Source: Exaiptasia diaphana (lineage: Eukaryota; Cnidaria; Anthozoa; Actiniaria; Aiptasiidae). Taken from it: 64,000 nt of DNA. Numbering within the stretch: position 1 is the stretch's first letter; each line of letters opens with the position of its first letter. Positions 24,874-37,600 of this stretch are shown one piece after another. The notes below the pieces were generated by a model. The model saw nothing but the letters and a program-made list of their open reading frames with translations. It was not told where the DNA came from and ran no database searches. The DNA is taken from positions 871,145 to 935,144 of the forward strand of contig NW_018384102.1 of assembly GCF_001417965.1 (NCBI RefSeq), written 5' to 3'. Both the position numbers and the translations under genes were made by a program.

Positions 24874-25760
24874 TACTATTAACTATGGTTCTTAACAATG
24901 TGTCTCTTGAAGACGTTAACTATAATGCGTTATTAAAGCTGTATTAAAAACTTAACAGTCTCAATCCCATCTTATTTTACCACAGGTTAGCATCTGTTAG
25001 GTGCTCAGATGGCGGTTTGCAATAAACACTTCTATAAAAAAAAACAACCTTTAATTACCCTTTTGAGTGCGGGACGGGAAACGTACAGTCGCATAGTCCC
25101 CGCTTCAATTTCTACGCCTGGCTACTAGAAGTCATCCGCATAATAAAAAACTCACTCACTCATGACACTCGAGCAATTAATGAATTCTCAAAGAGTTGCC
25201 GAAGCCGACGGTGAAATTTTCATTATTCATTTTGTCAATGTCCTTGGAAATTAGTAATGACGGAAACTGTCTACATTTTCAACTTTTTTTTACTTAAATT
25301 TAAATTTTAAATCTACTTTCTCGAGCTCCATGATAACATGGAAACCATGAGAGAACGATTTCCCAGAGTTTCGAGTGAATTCATACTTTTGAAACGTGTC
25401 AGCGGGCAAATTCTTGTCATCCATAGTTAATAAATACAATCAAGGTGAAGATTTATACGAGTTTCTCTCGCCTTCCTTAGTACAGTTGCCTTTGGCATCC
25501 CTTCGGGATAACGGTTCATTAGGGAACTTTCCCAGTATTCGAGAGAGAACTGTAAAACATGGCCTATTGAGACATTTGTCGCTCGCAGTTGAATTTTTTT
25601 CTAAAAAATTTCTTTGTCTCGGAGCTTTATGACAACACCTTTCAGTGAAGCACAGTTTTGTTTGACAATGAGTTTTTATTGTTCTAAAACCAGTTTAAGC
25701 TTAAGGGTAGTCCTTTAATTTTCCAAGAGAAATTTAGAAATTTTTATTCCATAACAGGTC

Positions 25761-26072
25761 AAGTTCTTTAGAGTTTGTCTACATTAGATAGGTTGTCTCT
25801 AGTTAGTTATAGCCTCACTCATTTGTTTGAAAGAAAACGAAAAAGGCAGCCCGCCTATTTAGGGTCCACACTATCTCATATCAACAACCCCCTGGTAGTT
25901 CTGATTTCCTATCGATTTTCATTTTGCAAATATTCTGAACTGTTAAGTTCTTTAGGATTTGTGTACATGAGATAGGTTGCCTGTAGCCCACCTAGTTAGG
26001 TCCACCCTTTCTCATTTCAACAACCCCTTAGTAGTTCTGATTCCCTTTTCATTTTGCAAATACTCTAAACTG
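25761..26072. repeat. Diverged direct duplication, about 184-bp period
   Basis: Copy 1 (25761-25944) and copy 2 (25945-26072) share aagttctttag, gataggttg, tcaacaacccc, tagttctgatt and ttttcattttgcaaata in order. Copy 1 has about 55 bp that copy 2 lacks. An old duplication with a later indel. Confidence 0.85.
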
Positions 26073-27337
26073 AATATTGGCTAAACGACGAAATGGCATT
26101 TTTTGTGAATAGGTCTTTTGCATGAAACGGTCACATGGTACAAAATCCGGCATACTGGATGGCAAAAGAATGTAAACAACGTCAAAAACAAAAGGAACGC
26201 GTTTTGCTCTTAGGTGAATTTCACTTCGCAAGCAAAAAAAATACGAACATCTTAAACAATCATTTGTTATCAGCAAATAATTCTTATTTACCATCTTTAT
26301 TATATACAATTTATAAACCAAAGACTTAAAAATAAAAAGAGTACGATTTTTTAACATGAAAAAGCCAATAAGCAAGAAAAACATAGATATTTTTGGAAGA
26401 TATAAACAATGCATAGAACTTCGTTGCCGAATTGAAATATGGAATTATAAATGTTATATTGAGAGTCTAGACGCATAATTATGGTGATTTCCAAACTTAC
26501 AGTGAATTTACACGATCATTACCTTTTCTGCCTGCTTCTAGTCGTAGAATATCTGAAGACAAATAGAAACTATTATAGTTTTAGGGAATTAACCCAGTGA
26601 ATTTGTTCCAATGTTTATAGGACAAAGCGATTGTGATTGGTTGATAAGACAATTGCCGGTTTATTACTGAATTTAATAAAGTCTCGAACTTCAGCATAGA
26701 CAAAACAATGCCAATAATCTCTTCTGATTTTCAAAGTTGTAAGAAAACATCATTAATTATACATTTTGGACTTATATATACCGAGGTATATTGAGTGTTA
26801 TTTTTGAACAATTTGGAATAAATTTCTGAATGAATTTGTGTGTTTTTGAGTATTAAGACTCCATTTTACAATTCGCGACGCCATCTTGAAAGGTAGCCTA
26901 GCCTTTGAACCAAAGCGAGACAGCAGTTGATCGTGCAAATGTAGAAATCTTTGAGTAATTCTTTTACATTTTCGATTCATTATCAGTTCTGATATTATTT
27001 TTTTAAACAAAAAACTAACCAATCAGAGGAATTGTTTTACTGGTTTAATGGCCAACAAGTTAAAAAAGATGCTGATTTGTATATATAAAATATATATTTT
27101 GTTGATCTATTGTTTAGTTTCAATTGACGCCATCTTTATCTATTGTTTTCATTAGAAAACTACGAACAACAGCTTTCTTGTGAGTTTTTTTTATTCTTTC
27201 GACATAGTTCTGTCCTTTTCATTCTTTATACGTCATTAAGATGACCCACAGATGAACTAAGAAAATATCATGTGGTGCTAGATTATTCTGCAATAGTACT
27301 TGAATTCTATTTCTTTTCCCTAAATGTTTTCTTCCAG
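26073..27337. other. Non-coding stretch
   Basis: Overlapping open frames on both strands (26135-26329 + and 26049-26414 -) are long for the composition. The + frame encodes a basic, hydrophilic peptide starting MVQNPAYWMAKECKQRQKQK; neither has splice support. It also holds one CGCCATCTTG motif (26879-26888) and one CCAAT-like octamer (27019-27026). Confidence 0.5.
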
Positions 27338-27523
27338 CAATGCCTTGCAAATGCGCCATCTTCAATCATCTTCAATCTTCTCTTGGTTCAAAAGTTTGAA
27401 GGTGGGAAGGCATTTAAAAACGCGATTCCGACTCCACTATACAAGAGCTTTTATAAGAATGTCTTATCAAGATATTTGCCAAGTGGAGTCGCCAGCTTTT
27501 CAACGGACAACCCACTAGTTGAC
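27338..27523 (+). CDS. Probable internal exon (186 bp), unknown protein
   Basis: This is one of the three best coding candidates. A long pyrimidine-rich acceptor (ccctaaatgttttcttccag) leads directly into 62 whole codons ending at a consensus donor (gac|gtaaga). The exon is phase 0 at both ends, so it could be skipped without a frame change. The peptide begins QCLANAPSSIIFNLLLVQKF, continues EGGKAFKNAIPTPLYKSFYK and ends SGVASFSTDNPLVD. Composition is balanced and G+C is clearly above the flanks. The opposite strand is closed. I recognise no domain; a hydrophobic segment (IIFNLLLV) followed by basic and aromatic residues is all that can be said. No partner exon with matching phase was found nearby. 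Confidence 0.45.
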
Positions 27524-30500
27524 GTAAGACTGACCACTTTAAAAAAAAAACATCCTTGGATTTGCCTTAAAAACAAAACAATTTGAAAATACTTTGGCTA
27601 TTTATATTGAGCAATTTTCTCAAAAAGATTATTTTCCTATACTATGATATATTGGGATCCGAAAATTGGTCCGTTTTATTTATTAATTTTTTTTAGTTTT
27701 AGGATACATCTCTATAACATAAAATACAGTCTAGCCAAGCGGTTTAAAGATATTCCTTGGAGCCGAAGTCTCGCAATGGGAAATAACATGGCAAAAAGCG
27801 GTTGATTCTTCATGTATAGGTCCCCAAATGACGTCATAGATCACTCTTCGTTTAGCAGTGCCTCTCAATATTTGCAAGTAGCGTTCTACCAGGAAGAAGA
27901 TAGATATATCTTCTTCTAAATCTAAGATAGTTTGGACGTAAGCAAAATGTAATCGATTGCTGCAGTCTCAACTCCTGTCTTGGTTTGATGCAAAGGCTTG
28001 GTTACCTTTTCCGATTGCCCAGTAAACTATAAATAGCTATAAATAACCGACTTAAAACTGAAATTATACTAATAAATCAATACTGATTAACGACTAAAGT
28101 TAATGCCATTTTTATAGTGGAATATTGGAGTCATTTGTAATATATGCGTTCTTTTCAAGGAATATGTAAGTGCAATTTTCTCCTGTTAAAACAGCGAAAA
28201 GACGAGAAACAACAATTGGTTGAAAATCTCCGGCCACATAAAGCACATAATGAGAGGATTATGGTCATTACACCCACAAAACGTTTTGACTCAGCCGTAA
28301 ACTCGTTTTCTGTCGTCAGTAAATGAGTAAAAAACATTTAAAATCTTAAAACTCTCCGGACGTCTTAGCTTGAAATCTGTGCAAACTACAAATGGGCGGG
28401 AATGACGAATCATTCACGTGAAAATGCCGTAATCAGGTTAAACGAGTTTTTTTAAGAGGAACTTTGCATATTTATAATCATGATGCTATAGGATTAGTTT
28501 AATGTGCCTTGAACCATTTCCAAGTTTTTTTATTGCTCAGTTTATTTCTTTGAAAAGACTAAGTGCGAAAGATCCAATCATCAGTTTTTATGATTTCTTT
28601 TCCAGTGTTGTCACAGCATTCATCTGCAAATGTTTTCTCAGTTGATCTTTTGTGTGAGCTCAGTGGTGTATTTTGTTTTAAAAGCTCATCCATGTTTAAA
28701 GTTTGACAAATCAGTCAAGCTGTTTTCAGTGTTACGTTATTAATTTAATAGTTGTATTCGAAATCATTCAGATTCTTAGAAACACCAAATGTGTCAGCTA
28801 CGACAGTTTTGCAAGTATTGAAATTCTTCAGTGTCAGAGAACTTGTACGGATTGAAAATTGCACGAATAAAAATAATCCGCCACCTTATGAAGTAGCAGT
28901 TTTGGAGAATATGATTTTAGCAAATATGTACTCTCAATTCTAAGATTAAATTTAGAACAGTCTTTGAAGTACTAAATGATTGAAACTAAGGAAAATTAGG
29001 AATTTAATATCAATAAAATATAATCCGACACCTTAGTCAGTGGTCACTTTCTTATGTTTAGCGAATATGCGCTTTAATAAATTAAAACAGTCACTATATA
29101 TTAAACAAATGCCAAAATTCTACGGCATTTTTTTCAAGTGTTGCATTCTTCAGTACGTCAAAAAATAAAATTAAAAGGACTTTACTTTAATGTGTTGTTC
29201 TTAAAAAAGGGTTATAGGTGTTAATTATAAACGATCCTGTGCCGATATGAAGCCATAAAAGAAATTATAATTATATTCTTAAAGGTGAAACTGAAGTACT
29301 TAGGATAATTATTAGATGCTAGACATTCGCTGGTGCAGAATGAATATTTAGACTGCGTATTTCAGACATATAGACAGGCATCCACTACTGATAACTTACC
29401 ATTAGAAACTTAATTTCTGGAATAAATGGACAAATAATCAAAGCGTTATGTAATAACTTCACTATCTCTATAACACAAGTTAAGATTAGGAGAAAACAGA
29501 ATGGAATTTTCAAAACCACTACTTATGAAATGAAAGATAAGAGCAGAATACATATCACTGAAAATCATACAGAGAGACTGTACAGCATCATAACTATAAA
29601 TAAATCCACAGATATTTCAACGGAAGCAATTTTCAGGGGTAACTGAAAGTGCAAATTTAAACTAGTATAATGTTCTCAAAAGGTGTTCGTCCATGTACTT
29701 ACTGAATTCGATTATATTCTATACAACTAGATCATGAATCTTTATGCTTTAAACGTTTGATCTCTAAAATAATTTCCTTGAAACCATTAACCAAGAAAAC
29801 CCATTTTAAGCATTTGTGAGTTTAAACTTGTTTAACATTAACGAGAAAAAAATGAAATGTCTTTACTTACTTCGTTTTTTTTCTCCCGAAAATCTTTCTT
29901 TCCTTTTTACCTAGATCCAAGCGAAAGCCAAGAGCAGCTGTTATACAAATCTAGCATAGCTTGCTTACATTGTGGACATTTATACCTTCAAAGAAAATAT
30001 ATTGGCTTTTTCGGTTCCATGTCACGAATGATCGGTGTATCAACATAAAGGTGACATTTCAATACTCTTTTAGACAATTGAAGACAATGGCTTGAGATTT
30101 CCTTAGAAGTTGTCTTTACGTGATTAAGTCTAAAATAACAACACAACCGTACCGAAAATAAGTGATTTAGTGGAAAGAAAAAGCTCTCTTTAAACTGAAG
30201 TTTGCTTTGTTAATTGATGTGTGCCGCGAGGTAATACGACAGGTACTAGAAGACTTAGCCAAGATTTTAAATTCGGATGATACGATTGTACGGATAATTT
30301 TGGACAATGAAATCCCTTTTGGCTCATATAATCCTGAGATTTTCTTAAACTGATAATTTATAGCGGAAAGAGAGTGAAAATTGGCCTAGTGTTAGTCACT
30401 ATTCGTCATTGGTGACAAGTCCTTTGGACTTCCTCATTTCTGAACGATAGCATTTGCATCTTTACGACATTTTAACATCGCCGCCATCTTGAATTCTATC

Positions 30501-30761
30501 ACTGACTTCCTGTGAGACTCTGTAAGTTGTGTTTATCAATTGGTTCACATTTGAAATTAATATTGACATAGATAGATTACATCTATAGGGCGAAACAATA
30601 AAATTAAATGAGTCTGAATTGATAAAATCTTTACGTTTTCACAAACCAGCAAAATATATCTCATTTTGGTGGGTAAAATAATTTCCTTGTAGAAAAAAAT
30701 TCACAATAAGTACAAATCTCAAAGTTCTTTTATGTTTTTTTTATCACTTCTGCTTTCAATG
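27524..30761. other. Non-coding stretch
   Basis: It holds a TGACGTCA palindrome (27829-27836), the old duplication at 28855-29045 and a gccgccatcttg motif (30480-30491). Short open frames near 28144-28337 overlap on both strands and have no splice context. Confidence 0.55.
28855..29045. repeat. Degenerate duplication, about 147-bp period
   Basis: gaataaaaataatccgccac near 28865 corresponds to caataaaatataatccgaca near 29011. Both are followed by cctta, then further shared pieces (tttagc.aatatg). Strongly diverged. Confidence 0.6.
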
Positions 30762-31090
30762 AAGTATAGATATGAATGTCTAGATCTTCACTATCTTTTG
30801 TGTTGACATTAGTAGCTCTATATGAAACGGTGCTTCTCTTTTAAATTTTACTGTTCTATTTCAAATTTCAAAGTATAGATATGAATGTCTAGATCTTCAC
30901 TATCTTTTGTGTTGACATTAGTAGCTCTATATGAAACGGTGCTTCTCTTTTAAATTTTACTGTTCTATTTCAAATTTCAAAGTATAGATATGAATGTCTA
31001 GATCTTCACTATCTTTTGTGTTGACATTAGTAGCTCTATACTATGAAACGGTGCTTCTCTTTTAAATTTTACTGTTCTATTTCAAATTTC
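30762..31090. repeat. Three tandem copies of a 109-bp unit
   Basis: Units start at 30762, 30871 and 30980 with aagtatagatatgaatgtct. I see no difference between the first two. The third has a three-base insertion (act) in the tagctctata segment. The near identity indicates very recent duplication, so copy number may vary between individuals. No conserved open frame runs through the units. Confidence 0.95.
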
Positions 31091-31923
31091 TTTTGTTATG
31101 AACTTAACGGTTTTTGAGAGGAATTTGTTATGAACTGCTCATACTAGCAGCCAGTTCTTATACATTATACTGTGCATTGAACTAATTTAGTTAAAAACAT
31201 TTAATTTAGGCCGGCATTATAAAAAAACGAACCCTCCCATTTGTAATTCAGCCTACGGGCCTGAAATAACAAACAGACCAACTTCATTATCCTGGTAAAG
31301 TGTCTGTGCCATTTCAGACATAACAATTATACTTGGCATATATGGTCATTTATAGAATAATATGTCGTTATTATGGTCAAAGGTATTTTATCAGAGTTTG
31401 AACACTAAATATTTTCATTGGGTACTCGAGTACTTAATAATATTCCGGACGCGCTAAGATTGCATGAATTCAATATTAAAAAAAAAGAGAACAAAAGAAA
31501 ACAAAAAACAAAAAACAACAGCAACATATATTCTAATACAAAATAAATATTAAAATTAAACATTCATTCATTAAAAAAAATAAAAAAATAATAAAATAAC
31601 AGTAAGATCAACTACAAAATAGATCTTAAAAATTAAATCTACCATATCCTTAAAAAATCAAGTTCATATTTTTTACTTATTTCTTGTTTGTTTTTCTTTA
31701 GCTTTTTTCGATTTGCTTCTATTCCTTGTTCTGAATTTCAACTTTATTATTTTATTAAGTGCTCAATTTGTAATTTATACGTATGCTTCTTTTCTCTTTC
31801 TTATCATTGTTATTGAATTTCACATAGGAGTACATTGTTTTTGAACGACTTTACTTGCAGTGAACTAAGGCTGAGTTCTGCCAGTAACAGACGCTTTTAA
31901 TTAAGTAAAGCGCGCTATCATCA

Positions 31924-32174
31924 TAAGAGAGGTTTAGCATGACGTTCACGGCAAACGGCAGAAAAGATCACGTGACTGGCTTTTTTGGGGAGTTTAACGT
32001 TGCGGTTTCAACGCGAGAGCGGGTTATTTTGAGGTTGCCATAATCNTGAAAAGCCGCTCTTTCAAATGACTACCAAAAGCACAAGGTCGGACACGAAATT
32101 CTTAGGTCATTTTGGTCATTGGTTCAGCTCTGCCGTTAGCCGTTTGCCGTCAACGTGATACTTAAACTCTCTAT
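31924..32174. mobile_element. MITE-like element with terminal inverted repeats
   Basis: The left end taagagaggtttagcatgac and following gttcacggcaaacggcaga pair with the right end, whose reverse complement reads tagagagtttaagtatcacg and ttgacggcaaacgg. The arms are about 45 bp and diverged by several substitutions and small indels. The middle has no open frame and includes one undetermined base at 32046. The size and structure fit a non-autonomous DNA element; the superfamily is not determined. Confidence 0.75.
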
Positions 32175-32253
32175 AATTCAAAATATCCTTCTTCACATAG
32201 ATTAATCACCAAACACCGGCATAGCAACACACTGTAACTAGGTAGCTAGGACA

Positions 32254-32439
32254 ATGAATCAGGATCGGTCAATTGTTTTAGCGACATCGTTGAGCGGCAG
32301 CGGTATTCATTTAAATTTCTCGGCTTTCTGTTGCATTGGGTTTGTTTACACAGTCGTTGTCGCTTTGATCATTCTGAACTCCCCGCGACTTGACCATAGA
32401 CCGGAAGGAATTATGGGTAAAAGTCATTTCAACGATTGA
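32254..32439 (+). CDS. Possible small membrane protein or first exon (61 aa)
   Basis: An ATG in acceptable context (aggacaATGAATC) opens 61 codons ended by TGA. The peptide begins MNQDRSIVLATSLSGSGIHL and then has one clear hydrophobic segment (SAFCCIGFVYTVVVALIIL, about residues 23-41), followed by a short polar tail. G+C is well above the neighbours. It could be a one-pass microprotein, or a first exon using a donor near gaattatgg|gtaaaa. It starts 80 bp after a MITE-like element. No homologue is recognised and no promoter is evident. Confidence 0.28.
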   Translation: MNQDRSIVLATSLSGSGIHLNFSAFCCIGFVYTVVVALIILNSPRLDHRPEGIMGKSHFND

Positions 32440-34377
32440 TTTTAAGAAATTTTTACTTAGATAATTGTTTATTTATCCATCATATCGATTTTTTTATGCT
32501 ATGCAACAAGAATGTAGAAATCTTGTCATATATGCTGCGTATATTAAGATTTGTAGAGGTGCCTTGTTTAAATTTTCCTTTATAAAAAAAAATACTCCTA
32601 TTTAACTGAATGTTCAAAAAATGGTCGTAAATCTAAACTTATATTTTCTACGTGATTATTATTTATTTTTTGTTGTTTAATCAAACGGCTACACTATATT
32701 TCTTCTTAATGGCTGTTTCCTTAAATATGCTCGAATTTGCTCTCTAATTACCTTCAAGATCCAATCACCTGATTCAATCTTGTCCCAGCACAGCCTCCAA
32801 CTATCACTTCTAAATCGACGACTGAACTATAGGCAAAACGTTGAGTCACTGAAAAGAAGAGTAACCCAAGATGAATAAATTAAGCCATTCGTTTTGACAG
32901 CAGAATTAGCGGCTGTTCCTTTCCCAAAAGACCATGGATGAGAAAGTTCAACATTTTTCAAACTTGATTACACAAACTCCATTCTGTATGTTGTCAGCTG
33001 ACACTTCTCTGCTTGTCAGAGACTATTGTTTTTTTTGTAACTCTGAGTGTATTTCCGAACGTAAGACGGATTTGTTTTCCGAAATACAACAGGAATTATC
33101 TATACGTTTAATTCTGTGTACTCGGCTTCTGCTAGATCCGAAACACAAACGAATTTGCTGTTGTTGATATGTTTTTGTGTTTCCGTAGTCTACAAATGTG
33201 CAGAATTAGAGGAACCGACGGAGGCTAATTACTCATTTACATATCATCATTGGATGTAATATTTGCCAAAATACGAAAAAAATCTATGTTTTTTGTGGAT
33301 AGCAAATGGAAAAAGATCATAGCGTATTAGGTTTTTTTTTAATTATTATTTTTAAGCGGAACTTAAGAACTAAGGCATTTTTGTGATGATGCTATTCCAA
33401 AACAAAATGTTAATGAGGGTATCAAACAAATAGCGATCGAAAATGACTTTATATTAGAAACTCAAAGTAATTGGTAATGCTACTAATAGATAACTGACAT
33501 AAGGTGCTAAATAAGCCCTCTATTTAATTGGTAAATTAAAAAAAAGTTTGAAAACATGAATTTTTAATTCATGGGATGCTATGAGAAGCACATTGATGAT
33601 GTAAGCGTGTGAAGATCATTTGGTCAAAGAAAATATCTTTAAAAAAATACTTCAAGATCTCTAAACATTATTTTTTTTTATTCTAATAAAATACCTCTTT
33701 TAATATCTCTTTTTTTATTTAACAATTAAAAAATACCAAAAAAAAAAAACAGAAAATAAGCAAATACAGAAATAATACATCATAATACAGAAACATGAGG
33801 CAAATTTTGATATAGACTTAACTTATAAATATATCATGTTGATTTCTTTGTATTAAAGAGTGTTTTCCTGATATTCTTATATTTTTTCAAATGGAAATGA
33901 TCATTGTCGTATTTCACTGCAATTATTGCTGTTCAATGATTTCGTGATATTCGAAGTTTTAGTGTTCTCAATGAATTTGACATAAGACATGGCATTAAAA
34001 AAAATTGATAAAAGAAGCTGTATTATAAGTAAGATTGAAATAATAATTATGATACCTCACTATTAATGTGAGTCATACTAAACCATCTAAAAATGATCAT
34101 TGAGAAAATGTCAGAAGGGAGAAATTAATTTTGAATCCAAGGATTATCACGTTTTTTTTTGTCATTAACTAAAGATAATTCCCATAACCCTTTTCTGACT
34201 ATGATGGCTCATTTTCCGAAGATCCTTGTTGTTCATGAAAGTGTGCTTACAGCCCTTTTAATAAAGCCTGCATCTCAAAATGTTTTATGTAGGTCAAAAT
34301 CTAACGCTAAAAATATGTAAGGAAATGCAGTAGCTCAAGTGAGTGTTATATTACTTCAATTCTAATGCTTCATTATA
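32440..34377. other. Non-coding stretch
   Basis: Very AT-rich. An open frame at 32934-33167 begins in a good start context (accATGG) and reads MDEKVQHFSNLITQTPFCML, with a possible donor (gaac|gtaaga) at 33062. It is cysteine-rich but otherwise unremarkable, and I leave it uncalled. Confidence 0.5.
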
Positions 34378-34651
34378 CAGCCTTTTGCAAAAATTATGAG
34401 AATTGTCTAAATATCTAAATATCATAATATCTATATCCATATATTGTCCGGAACACGCGGGTTTGCTAGAATAATTCATTGTTGACATCGAGAAAATGTT
34501 CAGAACTACGGATAAGTCTGTCGCCAAAAAAAAAAAAAAACTAAACTACAAAGACAAGGGACTAAGGGCATCGCGCGGGATTACCCATCATGCACTCGAT
34601 ATTATGATATTTAGATATTTCAACAATTCTCATAATTTTTGCAAAAGGCTG
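34378..34651. mobile_element. TA-flanked MITE, copy 1 (53-bp TIRs)
   Basis: The left end cagccttttgcaaaaattat and right end ataatttttgcaaaaggctg are exact complements. The inverted repeats extend 53 bp with two mismatches. TA dinucleotides flank both ends, and the ends start with CAG, as in Tc1/mariner-type elements. The 274-bp element has no transposase. Its middle includes a poly-A run of 15 and a tacccatcatgc motif. An apparent open frame across it comes from the element itself and recurs in copy 2. Copy 2 (58725-58992) differs by two substitutions and the poly-A length region. Confidence 0.93.
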
Positions 34652-37600
34652 TATTCGATTCAATCAAAAAATAATATATATCGAAAGGAAAGTCGCATTC
34701 ATTTTTTTGTGTGCATCAACTCAGTTTTGACTTAACGTAACAACCTATTTTAAAAACGTTGTATACATCTGAATAAACATGGACATTGGCTTCATCGCAA
34801 GAAGATACTCAATTTGTATATTCCAAAGAATAACAAAGAAAAAATCGCTTAAGTTTGCGAGAAAAACATAAAATCGAGACAGCTTTGAAAATATCAACAC
34901 CAAATAACAAAAGGAAATTGATACTTGGGAAACATTATTCCAGTAATAACATTCTGTTGGGGCCTAATTAATAATTGTTGATGAGCAGCATGTACATAAA
35001 AAACGATTTTCGTAGTTTGTGCTGTAGATATTGCTTGGTCAGCGATAGAACTGATACCTTTAATTCAGACAATCAAGGATGTACGTTGCGACAGAAAAAG
35101 TAAACAGTTTCTCTGGCATTACATGAATTGCGCGATATGAATATATTATATGATTATTATTGTAATTGTAATTATTATTTTGATATAATTGTAACAAAAT
35201 AGTATAATATTTGAATATTAAAATTGTCATTGTATTGTTATTATTATAATCATATTCTATTGTAGACAATCTTAAATAAATAAAATAAATGAATTTTGCA
35301 TAAAAAGAAATAATAACAGTAATACTAATTATTATTAATACAGTCTATTATTAATACTAAATGTCTGAGCGTTATCATAATTATGTCATTATATCAGAGT
35401 TGCATCATGGGTAATCACGTGATTTTCGCTCTTTTCTCGCTAAAACAGATCGCAAATCATCGAAAGCGCCGAAATTATGTTTATTAAAGGTTAAATCAAG
35501 CATTTATATACAGTTTTTTGGAAAGTTGTATTTGAAATATTAACAGACTATCTTATATATTGTATTTATAAAGGTAATTAGCGGTCAAAATCTATTCAAA
35601 TGACTGTGTACGATCATTGAAAAAAAGTAAAAATCTGAGAATAAATTAGAATTACTCAAGGCAGCGTTTTCCTGAGCAGAATTATAAAGCAAACTAAAAG
35701 CAATGAAAATAGCAATTCCTTGGTATACCGTGTTGATGCCATGATACTTGCAGGTGAAACTTTGAAATGACATTCTCTACGTCCAGCACAATAAACATCG
35801 AACATTACAAAAACACAATTAAAAGGTCCATGTAATGACACTGACAAACTTCAATAACATTGAAAGTCTCTTTGTTTTTATATTAAGTCGAATATCATTT
35901 TGAAAACTTAAAATGTCTAACGCATAATTCCCATTTAATGACGAACACTTATACTTGAGTCAAATAATAGTATAATACCTGAAAGTCCAGCTTAAAAATA
36001 TCACAATCTTCTCGATTAATGATGAAAAAAATAACTTGACTGGAAGTTTTGTCGTCGTTATGGACTATAAAAGTAACTTATTGTCTTCTGTCTCTTCTGT
36101 AATCTGTTTTCCTCTGAGCTTCAGCGTAGAATGCTGCTGCACGCTCTAGTAATACCGGATATATTATTCGATTAAACCTTCTAGAATCATTAATCTGAGC
36201 AATGCCTTTAGATAAGAAGCGATGAGCTTAATGAGTTTATCGAATTTTCACCAATTAACAGATTACTGACAAACAAGATATTTTCGTTCAAACAGCAAGG
36301 GAACCGACAAATATCATTGAGGTCCTTAAAGAGAATATTAGCTCATCTAATGTAACCGAACGTAAATATAGTTTATTGTTGGTCAAAAACACTATGTAAG
36401 CATACAAAAACACTTTCAAATATCACGATGATAACACTTTGAAGAAAACACTCTGAATTGAAAATTTATTAAAACACTACCAGATTCCGAAGTAAGAACC
36501 CAGTCCTTGATTGTTATTTATAAAAATGACACTTTCAAGTATCATTAAATCACTTAGGAGAAATTAAAACACTCTGACCTGAAAATTTATTACTGAAACA
36601 GTACCCAATTCCAAAGTAAGGACATGACTTTCTCCATGCCTTGTTTTTTCAATGATCTTTTATTTTTCATTCTTTAAATTTTTAATGATTTTGCAACGTG
36701 TCTGTAACTTTCCTGTAAAATATCCCGTAAAATCACCCTTCAGATTATTGGATACATTTAAGTTTTCAGGTCACGAAAATCCCCCAAAATTATTGTAAAG
36801 TAAATTTGAATACAGAACAACAATGTTGCGCGGCAAGTATTTCTCGGTCTTTACATAGCATTACATTGATTATTTTGTGGTCAGTGCTTTCGTGAGACTC
36901 ATCTCATCTTTCATTGTCTAAAATATGCCGTATCTTTTAATCGCTGTTTTAAAATTATTACAATCGTTTCAGAATCTCGAAATCAAATGTGTTAATAGAT
37001 ATAGCGATATAATTTTGAAGTCTATAGAAAAATTAAAACGTGTTTAGCTTCAAAGTTCTCTGTCTTTGAATCCTAGGCCGGAACCGATTTCAACATCCCA
37101 ACCATAATTATCAAAATAGTCTACAGATAAAAGAGTATGTTTATCTGGCCAAATGCCTCGTTTTATAATTTTAATCAATTTCATTTTCGCCCACCAAAAG
37201 TCAAAAGTCAAAAGTAATTTCATTAATGTAAACAATCATGACAATTAAGTAGGTTTTTCCTAAAAAAACGAAAGAGCACTTACAATTCACAAGAAGTTTT
37301 TAAGACATCCAAATTCATACGTTTAACTTATCAATGTTTCCAGGAAACATGGAAATGACATGCGCAAATATCATTTGTTTATCAATATGATCACACGAAA
37401 ATAAAAAATTTACATTCAGAATTTATATTGAAAAACAATTAAGTTATGTTTTACCTGGATATTTTCGGCCATTTTTCAATAGGCACTTCCCCAGGCCTTC
37501 CCCAGTTATTGATTGAAACTCAGAAGACCATTTTAATAAATACGTAAGGTGATTAAGTTGTATTCTTGGAAATGTTATAATGTTATTACTTACTTGCTAT

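Larger units (their letters stand above)
23935..25760. other. Non-coding stretch with a GC-richer island near 25320-25630
   Basis: It contains a CCAAT-like octamer in a cgcgcgctgattggttg context at 24401-24417, the 90-bp duplication and the palindrome listed separately, and an island at 25320-25630. The island is open on the + strand (25396-25632; EDLYEFLSPSLVQLPLASLR) and has weakly similar ctcgagctccatga and ctcggagctttatga motifs at its two ends. That could reflect an old 300-bp duplication. No gene is called. Confidence 0.5.

Noticed and set aside
34496-34735. Open frame starting MFRTTDKSVAKK, repeated at 58843-59043
   Set aside because: Both lie inside the two MITE copies, and the poly-A length difference alters the Lys run. 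Similarity comes from the element, not from a gene.
37505-37542. 38-bp segment between a pyrimidine-rich acceptor and gtaagg
   Set aside because: Too short and open in more than one frame; splice-like pairs at this spacing are common by chance.
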